Origin: Hevea brasiliensis
Taxonomy: Eukaryota; Streptophyta; Magnoliopsida; Malpighiales; Euphorbiaceae
NCBI RefSeq assembly: GCF_030052815.1
Contig: NC_079510.1
Location: 46,900,725-46,964,724 of the forward strand
Length of the DNA stretch: 64,000 nucleotides
Direction: 5' to 3'
Shown here piece after piece: positions 50,101 to 62,133 of this stretch. The notes below the pieces were generated by a model. That model saw nothing but the letters and a program-made list of their open reading frames with translations, did not search any database and was not told the DNA's origin. Every line of letters starts with the position of its first letter. The stretch's first letter is position 1. The position numbers and the translations under genes were made by a program.

Positions 50101-51831
50101 GAATTCTGTATTTCAAGAATACATCAAATCAAATATATGATGGGTAAAATTCTAAAATTTTAGAAGTTCCAAGTCAGTTGTTGTAACTATAAACAAAAAG
50201 AAGATATCTAACAATAGCTTCCGATAACTACCAATATGCAACGCATTTTCCCCTTTTTAAAATCTAAAAGTTTATAAATTTTATTTTTTATTAATTTTTA
50301 TGTTTATAATAAAAAAATTTTAATTTTTTTAATTTAAAAAAATAAAAATCAAATATAATTATAACTTGCAAATGATTTATTTCAGACGAAGTGAGTAAAA
50401 AATATTTTACCAAACTGAAACAAGCTTTGAAATAGGTGAAAGAAGTGTACATGTAAAAAACATGGCATACACCATCCAGGCCTGTGCAATTGCAGAGGAT
50501 CGTATTCTTGTAAGGTTTAGTGAAGTCTGATTCGTTCCAGTGTGACAAGTCACTGCTGCTGGCAGGTTGGAATCTCCAGTCTTCTTTTCCCAGTTGTGTT
50601 GCAATTTCACGTAGAGCTTCCACTGCACAAATAAATTTACTTATTTGCTTATAACTTTTAGGCTATAATCCAAAAAAATTAAGTAGGGAGGAGAATTGCT
50701 TATTATTTATAAATACTATATTTATAAGTTAGTTTAATTACGTAATTTATCATATTATCCTCGTTAAATTTTAATTTTCATCACGTATTTTATTTAATAT
50801 TTTTTTATTAATTTTAATTATAAAGTTACTTATAAATTATTTTTAATAAATTATATCAACTACTTAGTCATTTATAAATAATTTAATTAAATATATAATT
50901 TATTTAAAATTATAAATGCTCATAAGATTAAATTAACTTATAAATATTAAATATTTATAAATTAATTTCTTATAAATTAAGTCAAATACTATTTAAATTT
51001 TAAAAAAATTTATATTTTAAATTTTAATATTATTATTATTTTAATTTAAAAAATTATACAATACTCTCAATATATATATACATATAATAATTATATAGAC
51101 CTCACTTTTCATATTTAAAAAAAAAACTAATTTTTGATAAGTTATATTTTTTTTAGTGCATGTAGAAGGAGTATAATCAATTTAAAATGCTAAAAGACAT
51201 TATTTATTTCATTTTTTTTTTTTTTTTTTTGGACTTGAAAAGACCATAATATTCCTTTTGTTTCCTATGTTACTCACAGAGGATGTAAGTTCCTTTTTCT
51301 TTATTAGTCAGGTTTGATTCCGATAGGGAGCAATATAATATTATTATTTATCTTAAATTCATTAAATCAATATAAAAATAAGTGCATTTTTAATTCTATT
51401 TATAATAATCTGGAAAAAAAATTTTATTTACAATAAAGCCAGTCTCACTTCCAGCGCATAAGTTAAATAATTATGTATGCTTACATATATAAAATTATTG
51501 TCAATTAATATATAGCTATTATAAATTATTTTAAGTACGTAATATTTTTTTTTAACTTGTGTATAACTTATTATTATATATATATAAGATTAAAAAAAAA
51601 AAAACTTTTTCTAATTTTTTTGGGGGCGAGTGGCCCAGTTTGATCTGAAATTCCTTTAGCAACTTGCAAACCCTTTCATGAGTTCATCAACAGGAAATGA
51701 AATGAATCATTTATTTTACCTTCATCTGGAGGAAGATTCACAGATTGTGCTTCAACCGTGCACATTTGCAACATAAGCATGAGCAAGGTAGGTCTTAAAA
51801 TACCGGAAATAGCCTTCTTCTTCTTCACCAT
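44125..51831 (-). CDS. Gene D: complete LRR-malectin receptor-like kinase (LRR VIII-2 type), about 1,013 residues
   Basis: Close paralogue of gene C. Exons: 51720-51831, 50451-50622, 50034-50105, 49839-49907, 49679-49750, 49479-49550, 49313-49384, 49134-49205, 48970-49041, 48806-48877, 48648-48719, 48388-48450, 48138-48203, 47863-47928, 47724-47759, 47540-47580, 46955-47331, 46687-46882, 46436-46570, 45630-45748, 45279-45489, 44943-45180, 44675-44825 and 44125-44538. They sum to 3,042 nt with all phases matching. Signal peptide ends near VEAQ (about residue 29), LRRs to 374, malectin 401-591, membrane exon 592-636, kinase about 665-945. Kinase motifs [28 protein letters not shown] and GYMAPEYA are intact. 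Where gene C starts at ATG 42577, gene D has GGG, so the start here is the next ATG (51831). The second kinase exon ends 18 nt earlier than in C, as in B. An upstream exon may extend the protein. Confidence 0.93.
50623..51719 (-). other. Intron 1 of gene D
   Basis: 1.1 kb of AT-rich DNA with an 18-base T-run near 51212-51230 and short AT repeats. No insertion with recognisable ends was seen. It lacks the GC-richer block found in gene C intron 1. Confidence 0.7.
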
Positions 51832-52105
51832 CCACTTCCCACTGCGCAAGCCTGTTGAAGAACAGGAAAATCCATAGAAAGATCGGGGCTTTCATGGGAC
51901 TAAGATCTTGTGAAACTGTGTTGTGGTATAAGTTATATGATAAGCATGCTAAAATGTGTGTGCGTGTGCGCGCTTCTTTTTCTAAAGCTGATTATAATTG
52001 TGGCATATTGAAAATGTACGTGCTGCGAATTATCAAGGCAAGCATGGTGCAGCAAAGAGAATTTAAGCTAAGAACTGTGTTTAAGAGCGCGTAGCAGACA
52101 TATAC

Positions 52106-52190
52106 CTTCATCTGGATCCAAGGGCGATGGACCAAAGCAACCCACCATAGCTTGGAATAAGAAAAAACACTGTTTCTTGAATGTCAACAT
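52106..52190 (-). CDS. Possible extra 5' coding exon of gene D
   Basis: From ATG 52190 it reads MLTFKKQCFFLFQAMVGCFG and then PSPLDPDEG, 85 nt ending at a GT donor in phase 1. Joining to the acceptor CTTCAACAG at 51852-51853 gives an exon 51720-51851 of 132 nt that stays open ([12 protein letters not shown]). Direct joining to the cap exon (50622) is also in phase. Conservation of phase, donor, acceptor and reading frame with gene C supports an exon. The alternative is a 5' UTR exon with a chance frame. Confidence 0.5.
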
Positions 52191-52259
52191 GTTGCAACAA
52201 GTAGAGAAAACTCAAATGATATGAAGTTTTTATACGACGATGGTGCTTCATTTATAGCT

Positions 52260-52583
52260 TCTTTTTTTTTTTTTTTTTAATAATGAGAAATATCATTACT
52301 GCAAATTAGAAAATACACCTCACAAAATAAGAGCAGACGGATTGAACCCCCAATCCTGCAGATCAGTCCAAGAAATTGTAGAAGTGGCTAATAGGTGTGC
52401 CACGCAATTTGCTGATCTTCTAATATAAACAACAGAATAATTAATAATTTCTTTAAATAAGACTTCACTATCTGATACTAAACCACCAAAATAAGAGGCA
52501 ATTTATTGCCTGGACAAGGACAAGGACTAGGAAGTCACTTTCAAAAATAATATTTTGCAGGCGTCTCTTTTTCACCCAACTGT
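52260..52583 (-). mobile_element. 5'-truncated L1-type LINE upstream of gene D
   Basis: About 324 bases flanked by a 13-base target-site duplication (TTCATTTATAGCT at 52247-52259 and 52584-52596), with a poly(A) tail on the minus strand (T-run at 52262-52279). The minus strand shows the end of an RNase H-like domain in broken frames (IIFESDFLVLVQAIN, then RRSANCVAHLLATS), typical of plant L1 ORF2 C-termini. The homologous site upstream of gene C (42886-42898) has one copy of the target and no insert. Confidence 0.8.
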
Positions 52584-52596
52584 TTCATTTATAGCT

Positions 52597-54119
52597 AGAC
52601 ACTGGGATTGTGCACTGTGTTTACATCATGGGTTTTAAAAGGTTAAAATGACTTGACTATATATCTCCACTGGATTTCCATAAATATGCGAAATTATATA
52701 TGTAATAAGTGACTTTTATAATATATTTTACATATTTTAATTTATGATAAATTAAATTTAAAAAAAAAATAATATATATATATTCAACCAATCTTGAGTA
52801 TCCTATTTCAAACCTATATAATTCTGTTAAATTAATTAAAAGCATTTCTGTACATTCTCAAGTTTGAATATAATTAGTAACTGGTCATTTTATCTACTCA
52901 TTATGTAAATTATTTATTATTTTATTTTATAAATTAATTTATAATATATTTTTATATTTTTTATTTTCATAATTATACTACAAAATTTTGTTATGATAAA
53001 ATTTTTAAGTAATTATAATTTTATTTAAAGTGTTGATAAATAAATAACTTATTATTTATGTCATGATGGTTTTTAAAATATTATTATTAAAATTTTTAGG
53101 CTATAATTATGAGAAATATTTTTTAAATTTTATGAATAATTTTTTATTGAATACTTTATATATACATATATTAAATTTTATAAATAATTTTCTAATGAAT
53201 AATTTTTTTAAACTATTATTAATAAATTTTTCATTTTAATTTTTTTTCTTAATAAATGAGTTTTTTCTTTTTTGACAAAATTGATAAATAAGTTTTTTAA
53301 TATTTCGCGGAATTGGCTGCAAATAGATCCTCGATATATAAAAGTTGAGATTAAAAAAAGAAAAAAAATCTGGAAATTGATTGATTGAGTTGCGGGATAA
53401 GGGTGCAAAATAAGGGCCTCATTTGTCTTCGCTTGGGGCCCTGAAATTACACCTCGGCAGACGGAACCTTGAAAGCTCCACTCCGTCGATAGTACTCATG
53501 ATTGTTTCACACTTGATTATGATTGAAAAAAATAATAATAAATTTACTAAAAATATAAAATATTTACAATTTATAAATATTAAAATATTTAAAATTTTAA
53601 TTTATCGTCTTAGTGTATAGAATTTAAAATTATCAAAATTTTAAAATTTTATCTTGGCTATTTGCAGCAAAATAAAATAAATGAAATAATCCAGCAAATA
53701 AAAACGATTAATAAAAACGTTATTTGTAAATTATATTAACTTTTTTTTTTTTTAAATACCATTTGTAAAATGGAAGTCCAACAACCATTTTTAAAACAGA
53801 GACAACAAACCGCGGTTTTGGATCAAACGCGCACCTAAATTCATTAAAATTAAGCCTCTAAAATAATTTCATAATAGTGTGTTACATAACTTAATAAGAA
53901 GGCTTAAAAATTTATTATGTAACATAGTATTTGTTTTATATTTATATATATTTACATTTTTATATGAACGAATTAATTTATCAAATTAAAAATTAATTTT
54001 TTATTTAAATATTTTTAAATTTTAACTACTAACATCTTGTCTTATACTAAAAAAATAATTATTAAAAATTAATTTTTTTAATTAAGTTTCAGTTAGATTA
54101 GAAAATAGTGATTTTTTTA

Positions 54120-54165
<46 letters not shown>

Positions 54166-54690
54166 CACATATTTTAATAATAATAACTTATATATATATA
54201 TGTATATCACAACTAATTTAAAGGAAATAAAAGATAATTTATTAATTAACTTATTTTAAGATTTAAAATTAAGTGATATATTATCAAATATAAAATTATA
54301 TGGATTACCACTAAAAAATTATATATTACTATTTGAAATAAAATTAAAATTAGTTACAAATTTTATAATATAATTATAAATTTTTTATTACCATTCCTAC
54401 CCCGAAACGTGGAGATTTTTATTTACATCAAGTTGGATATTTTTTGTTTCGTATACAAGTTTTTGTAAAGTAATATAGTTAGTTTTCTTATAAGTAATAT
54501 AATACTATAAAAATTAGAATTGTACAAATTTTGTGCAGTTTACTGAAATAAAATTCCACAAAACATGTTTAATGATTTTTTTTTTTTTAATTTTCCTCAC
54601 TGAGTGAAAGTCTGATAGTTATAAATTATATAAATTAAAGTAATTTTTTAATTTTTTATTATAAAATCATGTACTTAATTATTTATAATA
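52597..54690. other. AT-rich intergenic DNA upstream of gene D
   Basis: About 2 kb with no reading frame, RNA gene or transposon end that I can support. It includes an (AT)n microsatellite at about 54122-54162 and several A/T homopolymer runs. Confidence 0.6.
54122..54162. repeat. (AT)n microsatellite
   Basis: About 20 AT units in intergenic DNA. Confidence 0.95.
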
Positions 54691-56307
54691 AAAAATTATA
54701 ATAATAGTTACAATTTAAGAAATAATAGGAAAATTAAAAATTATAGTCATAAACTGTGTAAATTAATATTACACATTAAAAATTAAATTAGTCACATTCT
54801 AATGCAAGTAGAAGATGCAATTAATGTTTAATCAAGATTTTTTCTCTCACATTCTAATGCAAGTAGAAGATGCAATTAATGTTTAATCAAGATTTTTTTC
54901 TCTCACATTCTAATGCAAGTAGAAGATGCAATTAATGTTTAATCAAGATTTTTTTTCAAATCTACCGAATGATATTTTAATAACCAAGACATCAGAGAAA
55001 GATGATGAACAATTTACAAAAATATTACTAAGGTAATATTTATCTTATAATAAAAATTTATTTATATACATTTTTGTTGGTGTCTTATTATTTATTCTTT
55101 ATATTTAATTTTTAATTTGTATTCATTCTTTGTATGAAAATTTTTAATTCTTTATATTAAAAAGTATAGTTTGCCTGTACCAAAATAGTTTAAATTAATT
55201 TGATTTGATTTTCATCATTATATGTATGAATATATTTCATTGCGGTATTATATACTTTGTAAAAGTCTTTTTGGCCCAAAAAATACTGAAAATTGTTATT
55301 AATGTCTATTAATTGAACTCGGAATTATCTTGATCAAATTGGCTTTTAATTTGACTTTTCTTTATTATATATTATTTATTTATTATCAATGTGAAAATCC
55401 AACATTTCTTCTTATAATTTTCAAGCGTGGATGGAAGAAGTCCCTTCGCATCTTTTTCTGTTGTTTCCTCTGATGCTTCTTGTGGATCAAATTCTCGTTG
55501 TGGTATAAATTTATTTACCTACTGAAAATTATATTATCATTCCTATTTTCACACGGAAATTTTTATTTATATTTAGTTGTATCTTTTTTTCTTAATTGAT
55601 TTTATATTTAATTTTCTTATAAATAATACTATAAAAATTAGAATTGTGCAAAATTTGTGCATGTTTAGTGAAATAAAAATTCCAAACAACATTTTCATTG
55701 ATGATATATATATTTTTTTTGAATTTCTCATTGAGTGAAAGTGATGCAAAATTCTTATTAATTGCAAGGAAATGAACAGATAGTTGACATACACGTTATC
55801 TTTAGTAGTTGTGAAAGAGGGGAAATAAAAATCTTAATTGGTGATCGACACTTATAAAGAAACAAAAAAAAGCCAGGGTCCACACAAGTTCCATGTAGAA
55901 AATTAAAAGAGCAGAGGAAGAATATTAAAAAGAAGAAAATGGAGGCCACATCTTCCCTTGAATTGCCAAACTATTGTCCCCCAATAATTAATGCATATAG
56001 AAATTAATGTCATGGCTCAATCCTTTAATTAGCCAGTGAGGGACATAACCGAATGCCAAAGGATGCATTAACATTCCATTTTTCTATGCCATTTCATATA
56101 CGCTTCGTTTGAAATAAATTATTGTAAAAAGATAAATTTTTACATTATTATATTTAATTTTTATTTTTTAAAAAATAATTATTTTTTTATTTTAAATATG
56201 AAAATTGATTAAGAAAATTAATTAAATTAAATTATTATAAAATTATTTATTCTACAGCAAATACTTAATAAAGCTCTGAAAATACAAATCACAACTAGAT
56301 CACTTAA
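54690..56307. repeat. Duplicated block, copy 1
   Basis: Continuous block of about 1.6 kb whose left part matches 57017-57345 and whose right part (about 55160-56307) matches 60965-62133. The match ends at GCTCTGAAAATACAAATCAC, shared at about 56272 and 62104, just before the kinase-tail relics in both copies. It appears to be the 3' flank of an RLK gene copied with the gene and then separated from it. Confidence 0.8.
54792..54958. repeat. Tandem triplication of a 55-56 base unit
   Basis: Three near-identical head-to-tail copies starting TCACATTCTAATGCAAGTAG at 54792, 54847 and 54903. The second copy of the larger block (57117-57172) has only one unit, so the expansion happened in copy 1 or was lost in copy 2. 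Confidence 0.92.
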
Positions 56308-56527
56308 TAAAGCTAAGTGGGCAAAAAAAGCCGAAAGAAAGAGAACTTGCTCAATGAGATTGTTGACAGAGGATGTGCTATGAAGTGGAAGGGCAACTTT
56401 GTTATCGCTCCTTTTGATAAAGCAAAAGAAGATGACATCAAAGCAGTTTGATAAGGCTTTAATGTCTAAGACAATCCCCTAGACCTGAAAAGGGGCTGAA
56501 TGTTTCTGGAGGGAGTTGATAATCACT
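56308..56527. other. Unassigned segment between duplicated block and kinase-tail relic
   Basis: Contains a plus-strand open stretch ending in TGA at 56449-56451 (reads MKWKGNFVIAPFDKAKEDDI near its end). It may be a captured 3' end of an unrelated gene. I do not recognise it. Confidence 0.35.
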
Positions 56528-56697
56528 TGCGATGGACTCAGGATTGACTGTGTGAAGATCATTTGTAGAGATGTAGAGGAAGAGGAAGAGGAAAATCCAA
56601 CTAATGTGTCATTTAATACGAAAAAATTGGTGCTTGACTTCTGCTTGAATGATGGTGTTAAATCCTGCTAATGGTCCTTTGTTAGGGGGTTTAAATT
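56528..56697 (-). pseudogene. Relic of the last kinase exon of an LRR-malectin RLK
   Basis: About 170 bases resemble the C-terminal tail exon of genes C and D (for example 28400-28560): the same order of words for the tail ending, the phospho-tail Ser/Thr-rich part and the GGGTTTAAAT block. The frame is broken by small insertions. Nothing of the kinase core remains beside it. Confidence 0.6.
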
Positions 56698-56869
56698 CAC
56701 ACGGGGAGGTGTTCACTATTTAATATAATTCATTAAATCAAATTCACAAAATGGAATTAGAGTTTAGTCTAATTAGAAAAAAAAAAAAAAAAGGAAATGA
56801 TAAGGGCCAATGATGCTACTCAGTATAGGGGAACAAATATTATACATTGGCTTTGGGTTCAGCCGTACA

Positions 56870-57017
56870 TGTCACGACTCAACCTATGGGCCGGACCGAC
56901 ACTAGAACCTGGGCCAGCCTAAAACCCCCGAATCCCGTAATAAGCTTAACTATTTCTCAACCCAATTCTAAGGCCCATTTGGGCCCAATTTCAAGAATTC
57001 AACTGTCCGACCATAAA
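56870..57017 (+). repeat. Fragment of the solo-LTR family
   Basis: About 148 bases starting TGTCACGACTC and matching the first part of the solo LTR at 57817-57960. It stops abruptly at 57017, where the second duplicated block begins. No second end or target duplication was seen. Confidence 0.75.
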
Positions 57018-57345
57018 AAATTATAACAATAGTTACAATTTAAGTAATAATAGGAAAATTAAAAATTATAGTCATAAACTGTGTAAATTAATATTACACA
57101 TTAAAAATTAAATTAGTCACATTCTAATGCAAGTAGAAGATGCAATTAATGTTTAATCAAGATTTTTTCTCAAATCTACCAAATGATATTTTAATAACCA
57201 AGACATCAGAGGAAGATGATGAATAATTTACACAAATATTACTAAGGTAATATTTGTCTTTTAATAAAAATTTATTTATATACATTTTTGTTGGTGTCTT
57301 ATTATTTATTCTTTATATTTAATTTTTAATTTGTATTCATTCTTT
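57017..57345. repeat. Duplicated block, copy 2 (left part)
   Basis: Matches about 54690-55130 of copy 1 but with one 55-base unit where copy 1 has three. Similarity stops near 57345; the rest of the block resumes at about 60965. Confidence 0.8.
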
Positions 57346-57816
57346 TTATTTATTCTTTTTATATTTTCATAATTTTTTTTACACGCTAGTCTTAAAATAT
57401 TTGAAATAAATAAACTATAATATATAAGAAAAGATATAAAATCACATATTTATTCAATCAAATGATATATCAATAGTGATTATGCCGTCCAACGCGTGGA
57501 CAAATGTCTAATTATCTTTAGTGGCCATGTATCGATCAAAATTAATGATTCCGATTTGTGATGTGAAGAAATATGAAGAGCAGAGCGAGGATGAATATTA
57601 AGAAGAAGAAAATGGAAAGTTGGAAACGACCAAGTCTTCCCACATATTTCCACACTATGATTCCCCAATAATTAATACATAGTTAATGCATATAGAAATA
57701 AAAGTCATGGTTCAATCCTTTCACAGAGTTAGTCAATGAAGGAGATAATTGAATAACAAATCTCTTTTTGATACAATGGTGGTGCTTCATTTTATGGTCA
57801 GGGCTAAAACTAGAAA
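57346..57816. other. Spacer with a third, diverged piece of the duplicated block
   Basis: About 57580-57755 resembles 55915-56055 (shared words around AAGAAGAAAATGG and CCCCAATAATTAATGCATATAG), but less closely than copies 1 and 2. No gene seen. Confidence 0.5.
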
Positions 57817-60398
57817 TGTCACGACCTAATCTATGGGCCGAACCGGCACTTGGATCAGCCTAAAGACCCGTAGTAAGCATAACTATTTCTCAACCCAACT
57901 CTAAGGCCCATTTTGGCCCAATTTCAAGAATTCAACCGAACAGAGTCCGGTCATAAAATGAGCATTTCAACGGGGAGTTCTTGACTCACCTGACCTGTAA
58001 ACACAATATATAATCAATTGGGGAGCTCAGCTCACCCTCCACATACTCATAATAACATAAAGTCAAATGGGAGTTCAGCTCCCTCATCCAGTCCAACATA
58101 CATGTAGATAATAAGTTTACAAGTCCAACATGGCAAATTATATTACAGACCCAAATCAAATAAATATTTCTAACACATGTGGAAATTCTAAGAGTTAACA
58201 AAATTATACAAATATTACAGATATTAATATACAACTTGCGAAGAAGAAAAGCAGGTTAACCACAATAATAATCCTCCTGTAGCCTGGAAAAAGAATGAAC
58301 ATGAGTGAGCGTTCGACTCAGAGAGTAAAATATCAATTTTAACCATAATCTCTATAGCTATCTAAAACTAATGCACCCTGTAAAGTGAAATGCAACGCCA
58401 TTATAAATTTCATACAAATTACATCAAAAAGGCAATTTGAAGCACTCACATACCTAACACTGTCAAACAATATATATATGGGAGCTGATCCCCTATACAG
58501 CCCTCTTAATCCAACCTTTGCCAGCGAAGATCTCAAGTCGGACTTTTGCTTAATAAATCAATACGAGGTCCCAGTGAAGAACTCAAGCCGTATCTACCTC
58601 GAAGGACCGGGTCCCAGCGAATATCTCAAGCCGTGTCTACCCGTTCTGTCTATATCCAACACTATACCACACGCACGCCAACGCACGCACACTGCTCCAA
58701 ATCACCACAAACAACATCCATGGCACTTCAATATTTATAAATGCAATGTAAAACGTGCCTAGTGTTTAACAACATAGATACATACATATAAGTGATACAT
58801 GGACATGCTTGAACATATAACAATATCGAAATTACAATTAAGATTAATATTTTACTTACAGACTTAACCGAAGTCACTGTGGCGGCTGGGCGGAGGAGGA
58901 AAGCTGTCTCGGCTCACCTGATAATTTTTATTATAATTATTTAGTACATTTGACTCAATACAAGCTAAGAAAAGACCAAAGATGTCCTAAGTCGTGCCGA
59001 AAATCCGGCAGAGTCTCCCCTATACCTAGGACCTACCCAACCTGCAAAAGGGCTTAAAATGCACTTCTATATCCACAAACCATACACCCACAACTCAATC
59101 ACATCACACAGCCCCTCCTGAGCCCATCCAAACAATCATCAATTACACTATATAAAATTACAGTTTAGTCCTTATAATTGATCATTTTTGCAAAAACTAT
59201 CCAAATAAGCTCTAAAAATTCTAAAACTTTGCCCCGCGGTCCTTAGCAATATTACTAAGCTAATGCAAAAAGAATCATAATTTTCTGAGCTACCACGAAT
59301 ATTTTATAGATTTTTAATCCCATTCAAGCACTAGAAAATTAAGAAAAAGTAAGGTTCGGGTTTACCTATGCCGATTCCGATCTCGGGAACGAGCTCAGGA
59401 CATTTGACAACAGTGGGGTAGCCAAAATCTCGACCCAATTCTGAGACTTTTTCGATAGCCTATCTGTCTGGCCGGAAATTCACAGACCTGAGCAACCATT
59501 GAATTTCCTCGAATTGAAGGTACCTACACGAAGCCCACAACACGGGGGTTAGTATATAATTTTTACGGAATTTTCTAAGCTCATTTAATGCTCGGAAAAA
59601 TACTACGAATTTTCGTTAGACCCACCGAAAAACGGTGTCGAAAAATTTTGAAATTTATATTGCCGCGAAGCTCTCGAAAAGTGGAGCGCTCTGGTACTCT
59701 CGGTTTTCTCGTGGGCTTCACGGTTTGCGATAAAATCTAGCCCAAAAGTTGAAATGGGCTAAAATTTCCCGGACAAAAATTGGACAAACCACTAGATGGA
59801 TTTTAGTGTTCTTGGTGTCTATGGAAAGCTCTCGAGGTGTATATGATATTTGACACAAGACCTGGCCCAAACAGTTGCCGGATAGACCGGATTTTAGTCG
59901 GAAAGCTGAAACAGTGTGCGCGCGCAGGGGGAGCTTCCCGCGTCGTTTTCGGCTGCAGCGCCGTGGGGAACGCTGCGCGCCACGAGGTGGGGAGGGTCAG
60001 GTGGTGCAGCAGCGTGGGGAGGAGGGAGGAGAGAGAGAAAGAGAGGTCGGGGACACGCGAGGAGGAAGAAGAAAAGGAGCTGACCGGTTCGATTCGGCTG
60101 GTCCGATTCAAGATACAAAATTTTGAATCTTTTACTCTATTTTGGGACCGAAAATGAAGCAAAAAAATTTCGAAAAAATTCTAGAAAACTCAAAAATATT
60201 CGTAAAGTCCAAATATATTTTTAGTTTTGCCACGTGGTCTTTAAATTAATTTTTAAAATATCAAAGTTTTATATTTTTAGAAAATCGAACCCGATTTCTA
60301 AAATCTAAAAAATTTCAAATAATTTTTTAAAATTTAAATAAAATAAAATATTAATATTTACCCACAAAATAATAAATTTAAAAATTAGAAGTGTTACA
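57817..60398 (+). mobile_element. Solo LTR of a Ty3/gypsy-like retrotransposon
   Basis: 2,582 bases starting TGTCACGACC and ending GTGTTACA, flanked by the perfect 5-base duplication AGAAA (57812-57816 and 60399-60403). TG...CA termini plus a target duplication and no internal region indicate a solo LTR left by LTR-LTR recombination. The length suits long-LTR Ty3/gypsy groups; the group cannot be named from the LTR alone. Near 58560-58640 there are two imperfect copies of a roughly 50-base unit (GGTCCCAG...CTCAAGCCG). About 59880-60110 is much more GC-rich than the rest and could be the promoter/R region. Orientation is not certain. Confidence 0.88.
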
Positions 60399-60403
60399 AG
60401 AAA

Positions 60404-60894
60404 TTTAAAAAAAAAGAGTAGGTTTGGAATTGAATATTATATAATTGAATCTTGAGATCATTGTATAGAAGTTATAGTTGACACGAAAGCAATTAGAAGA
60501 GAGAAAAGATGATTCTCATGGAACCAATAAATGTTCTCAACATATATGCGGACAAGAAATAAGAAGAAAGGCAGAAGAAAAATAGGTAGGACAATTAGGA
60601 CTAAAGTTTCAACTGTCTGAGCTGAAACCAGCTAACTAAAAATAAATTACAGCAACCAAGCTAAACTGATTCAACTAACTGCTCTGCTGCAATTCTCTAG
60701 CTCTTCTTTAGCTTGATAATAACCATAATTATGAATGGTTCTCTGGAATATAATTGCTTCATTTGTTATTAAAACTTGCATTTTATGACTTGTTTGATAT
60801 TTTTTATGACTTGAAAAAGGTAAAGGACAATTCAAACAAGCACCAATTTGTCACTCTTTCTTTTTTTTTGGAATTTTAAAGTGTATGAAAATTT

Positions 60895-60943
<49 letters not shown>

Positions 60944-60964
60944 CCATATACATTATACTATAAT
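60404..60964. other. Spacer between solo LTR and the second part of duplicated block copy 2
   Basis: AT-rich DNA with a TA microsatellite at about 60899-60929 followed by a T-run. No gene recognised. Confidence 0.6.
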
Positions 60965-62133
60965 GAGCTATATTAAAAATATAGTTTGCCTATACCAAAA
61001 TAGCTTAAAATTAATTTGATTTGATTTCCATCATTATATGTATGGATATATTTCGTTGCGGTATTATATACTTTGTAAATATCTTTTTGAGTTAAAAAAT
61101 ATTGAAAACTATTAGTAATGTCCATTAATTGAACTTGGAATTATCTTGATCAAATTGGCTTTTGATTTGACTTTTCTCTATTATATATTATTTATTTATT
61201 TATCAATGTGAAAATCCAACATTTCTTCTCATACTTTTCAAGCGTGGATGGAAGAAGTCCCTTCGCATCTGTTTCTGTTGATGCTTCTTGCGGATCAAAT
61301 TCTCGTTGTGGTATAAATTTATTTACCTACTGAAAATTATATTATCATTCCTATTTTCACACGGAAATTTTTATTTATATTTAGTTGTATCTTTTTTTCT
61401 TAATTGATTTTATATTTAATTTTCTTATAAATAATACTATAAAAATTAGAATTGTACAAAATTTGTGCATGTTTAGTGAAATAAAAATTCCAAACAACAT
61501 TTTCATTGATGAATTTTTTTTTTTTTTTTAAATTTCTCATTGAGTGAAAGTGATGCAAAATTCTTATTAATTGCAAGGAAATGAACAGATAGTTGACATA
61601 CACGTTATCTTTAGTAGTTGTGAAAGAGGGGAAATAAAAATCTTGATTGATGACAGACTCTTATAAAGAAACAAAAAAAAAAGCAAGCCAGGGTCCACAC
61701 AAGTTCCATGTAGAAAATTAAAAGAGTAGAGGAAGAATATTAAAAAGAAGAAAATGGAAGCCACATCTTCCCTTGACTCCCCAATAATTAATGCATATAG
61801 AAATTAATGTCATGGCTCAATCCTTTAATTAGCCAGTGAGGGAGTCAACTGAATGCCAAAGGATGCATTAACATTTCATTTTTCTATGCTATTTCATATA
61901 TGCTTCGTTTGAAATAAATTATTGTAAAAAGATAAATTTTTACATAATTATATTTAATTTTTATTTAAAAAAAAATAATTAAATTTTTTTATTTTAATAT
62001 ATGAAATTTGATTAAGAAAATTAATTAAATCAAATTATTTATTCTAAACAAGGGGACAAAGAATGTTACATTTATATATCACTTCAGTAAATACTTAATA
62101 AAGCTCTGAAAATACAAATCACAACTAGATCAC
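60965..62133. repeat. Duplicated block, copy 2 (right part)
   Basis: About 1.17 kb matching 55160-56307 with few substitutions and small indels, for example an A-run length change near 61675. It leads directly into the kinase-tail relic at 62133. Confidence 0.85.

Noticed and set aside
54792..54958. Three regular repeats considered as a CRISPR-like array
   Set aside because: The units are directly adjacent with no spacers, and the sequence is plant nuclear DNA.
55758..55951. Two similar small minus-strand frames (55758-55951 and 61567-61766) that look like secreted peptides
   Set aside because: The frame begins at GTG, not ATG; the ATG two bases upstream is in another frame. The hydrophobic text comes from AT-rich DNA and the similarity comes from the block duplication.
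59803..60162. Overlapping long frames on both strands in the GC-rich part of the solo LTR
   Set aside because: GC-rich DNA has few stop codons; frames exist on both strands at once, lie inside an LTR and show no domain.
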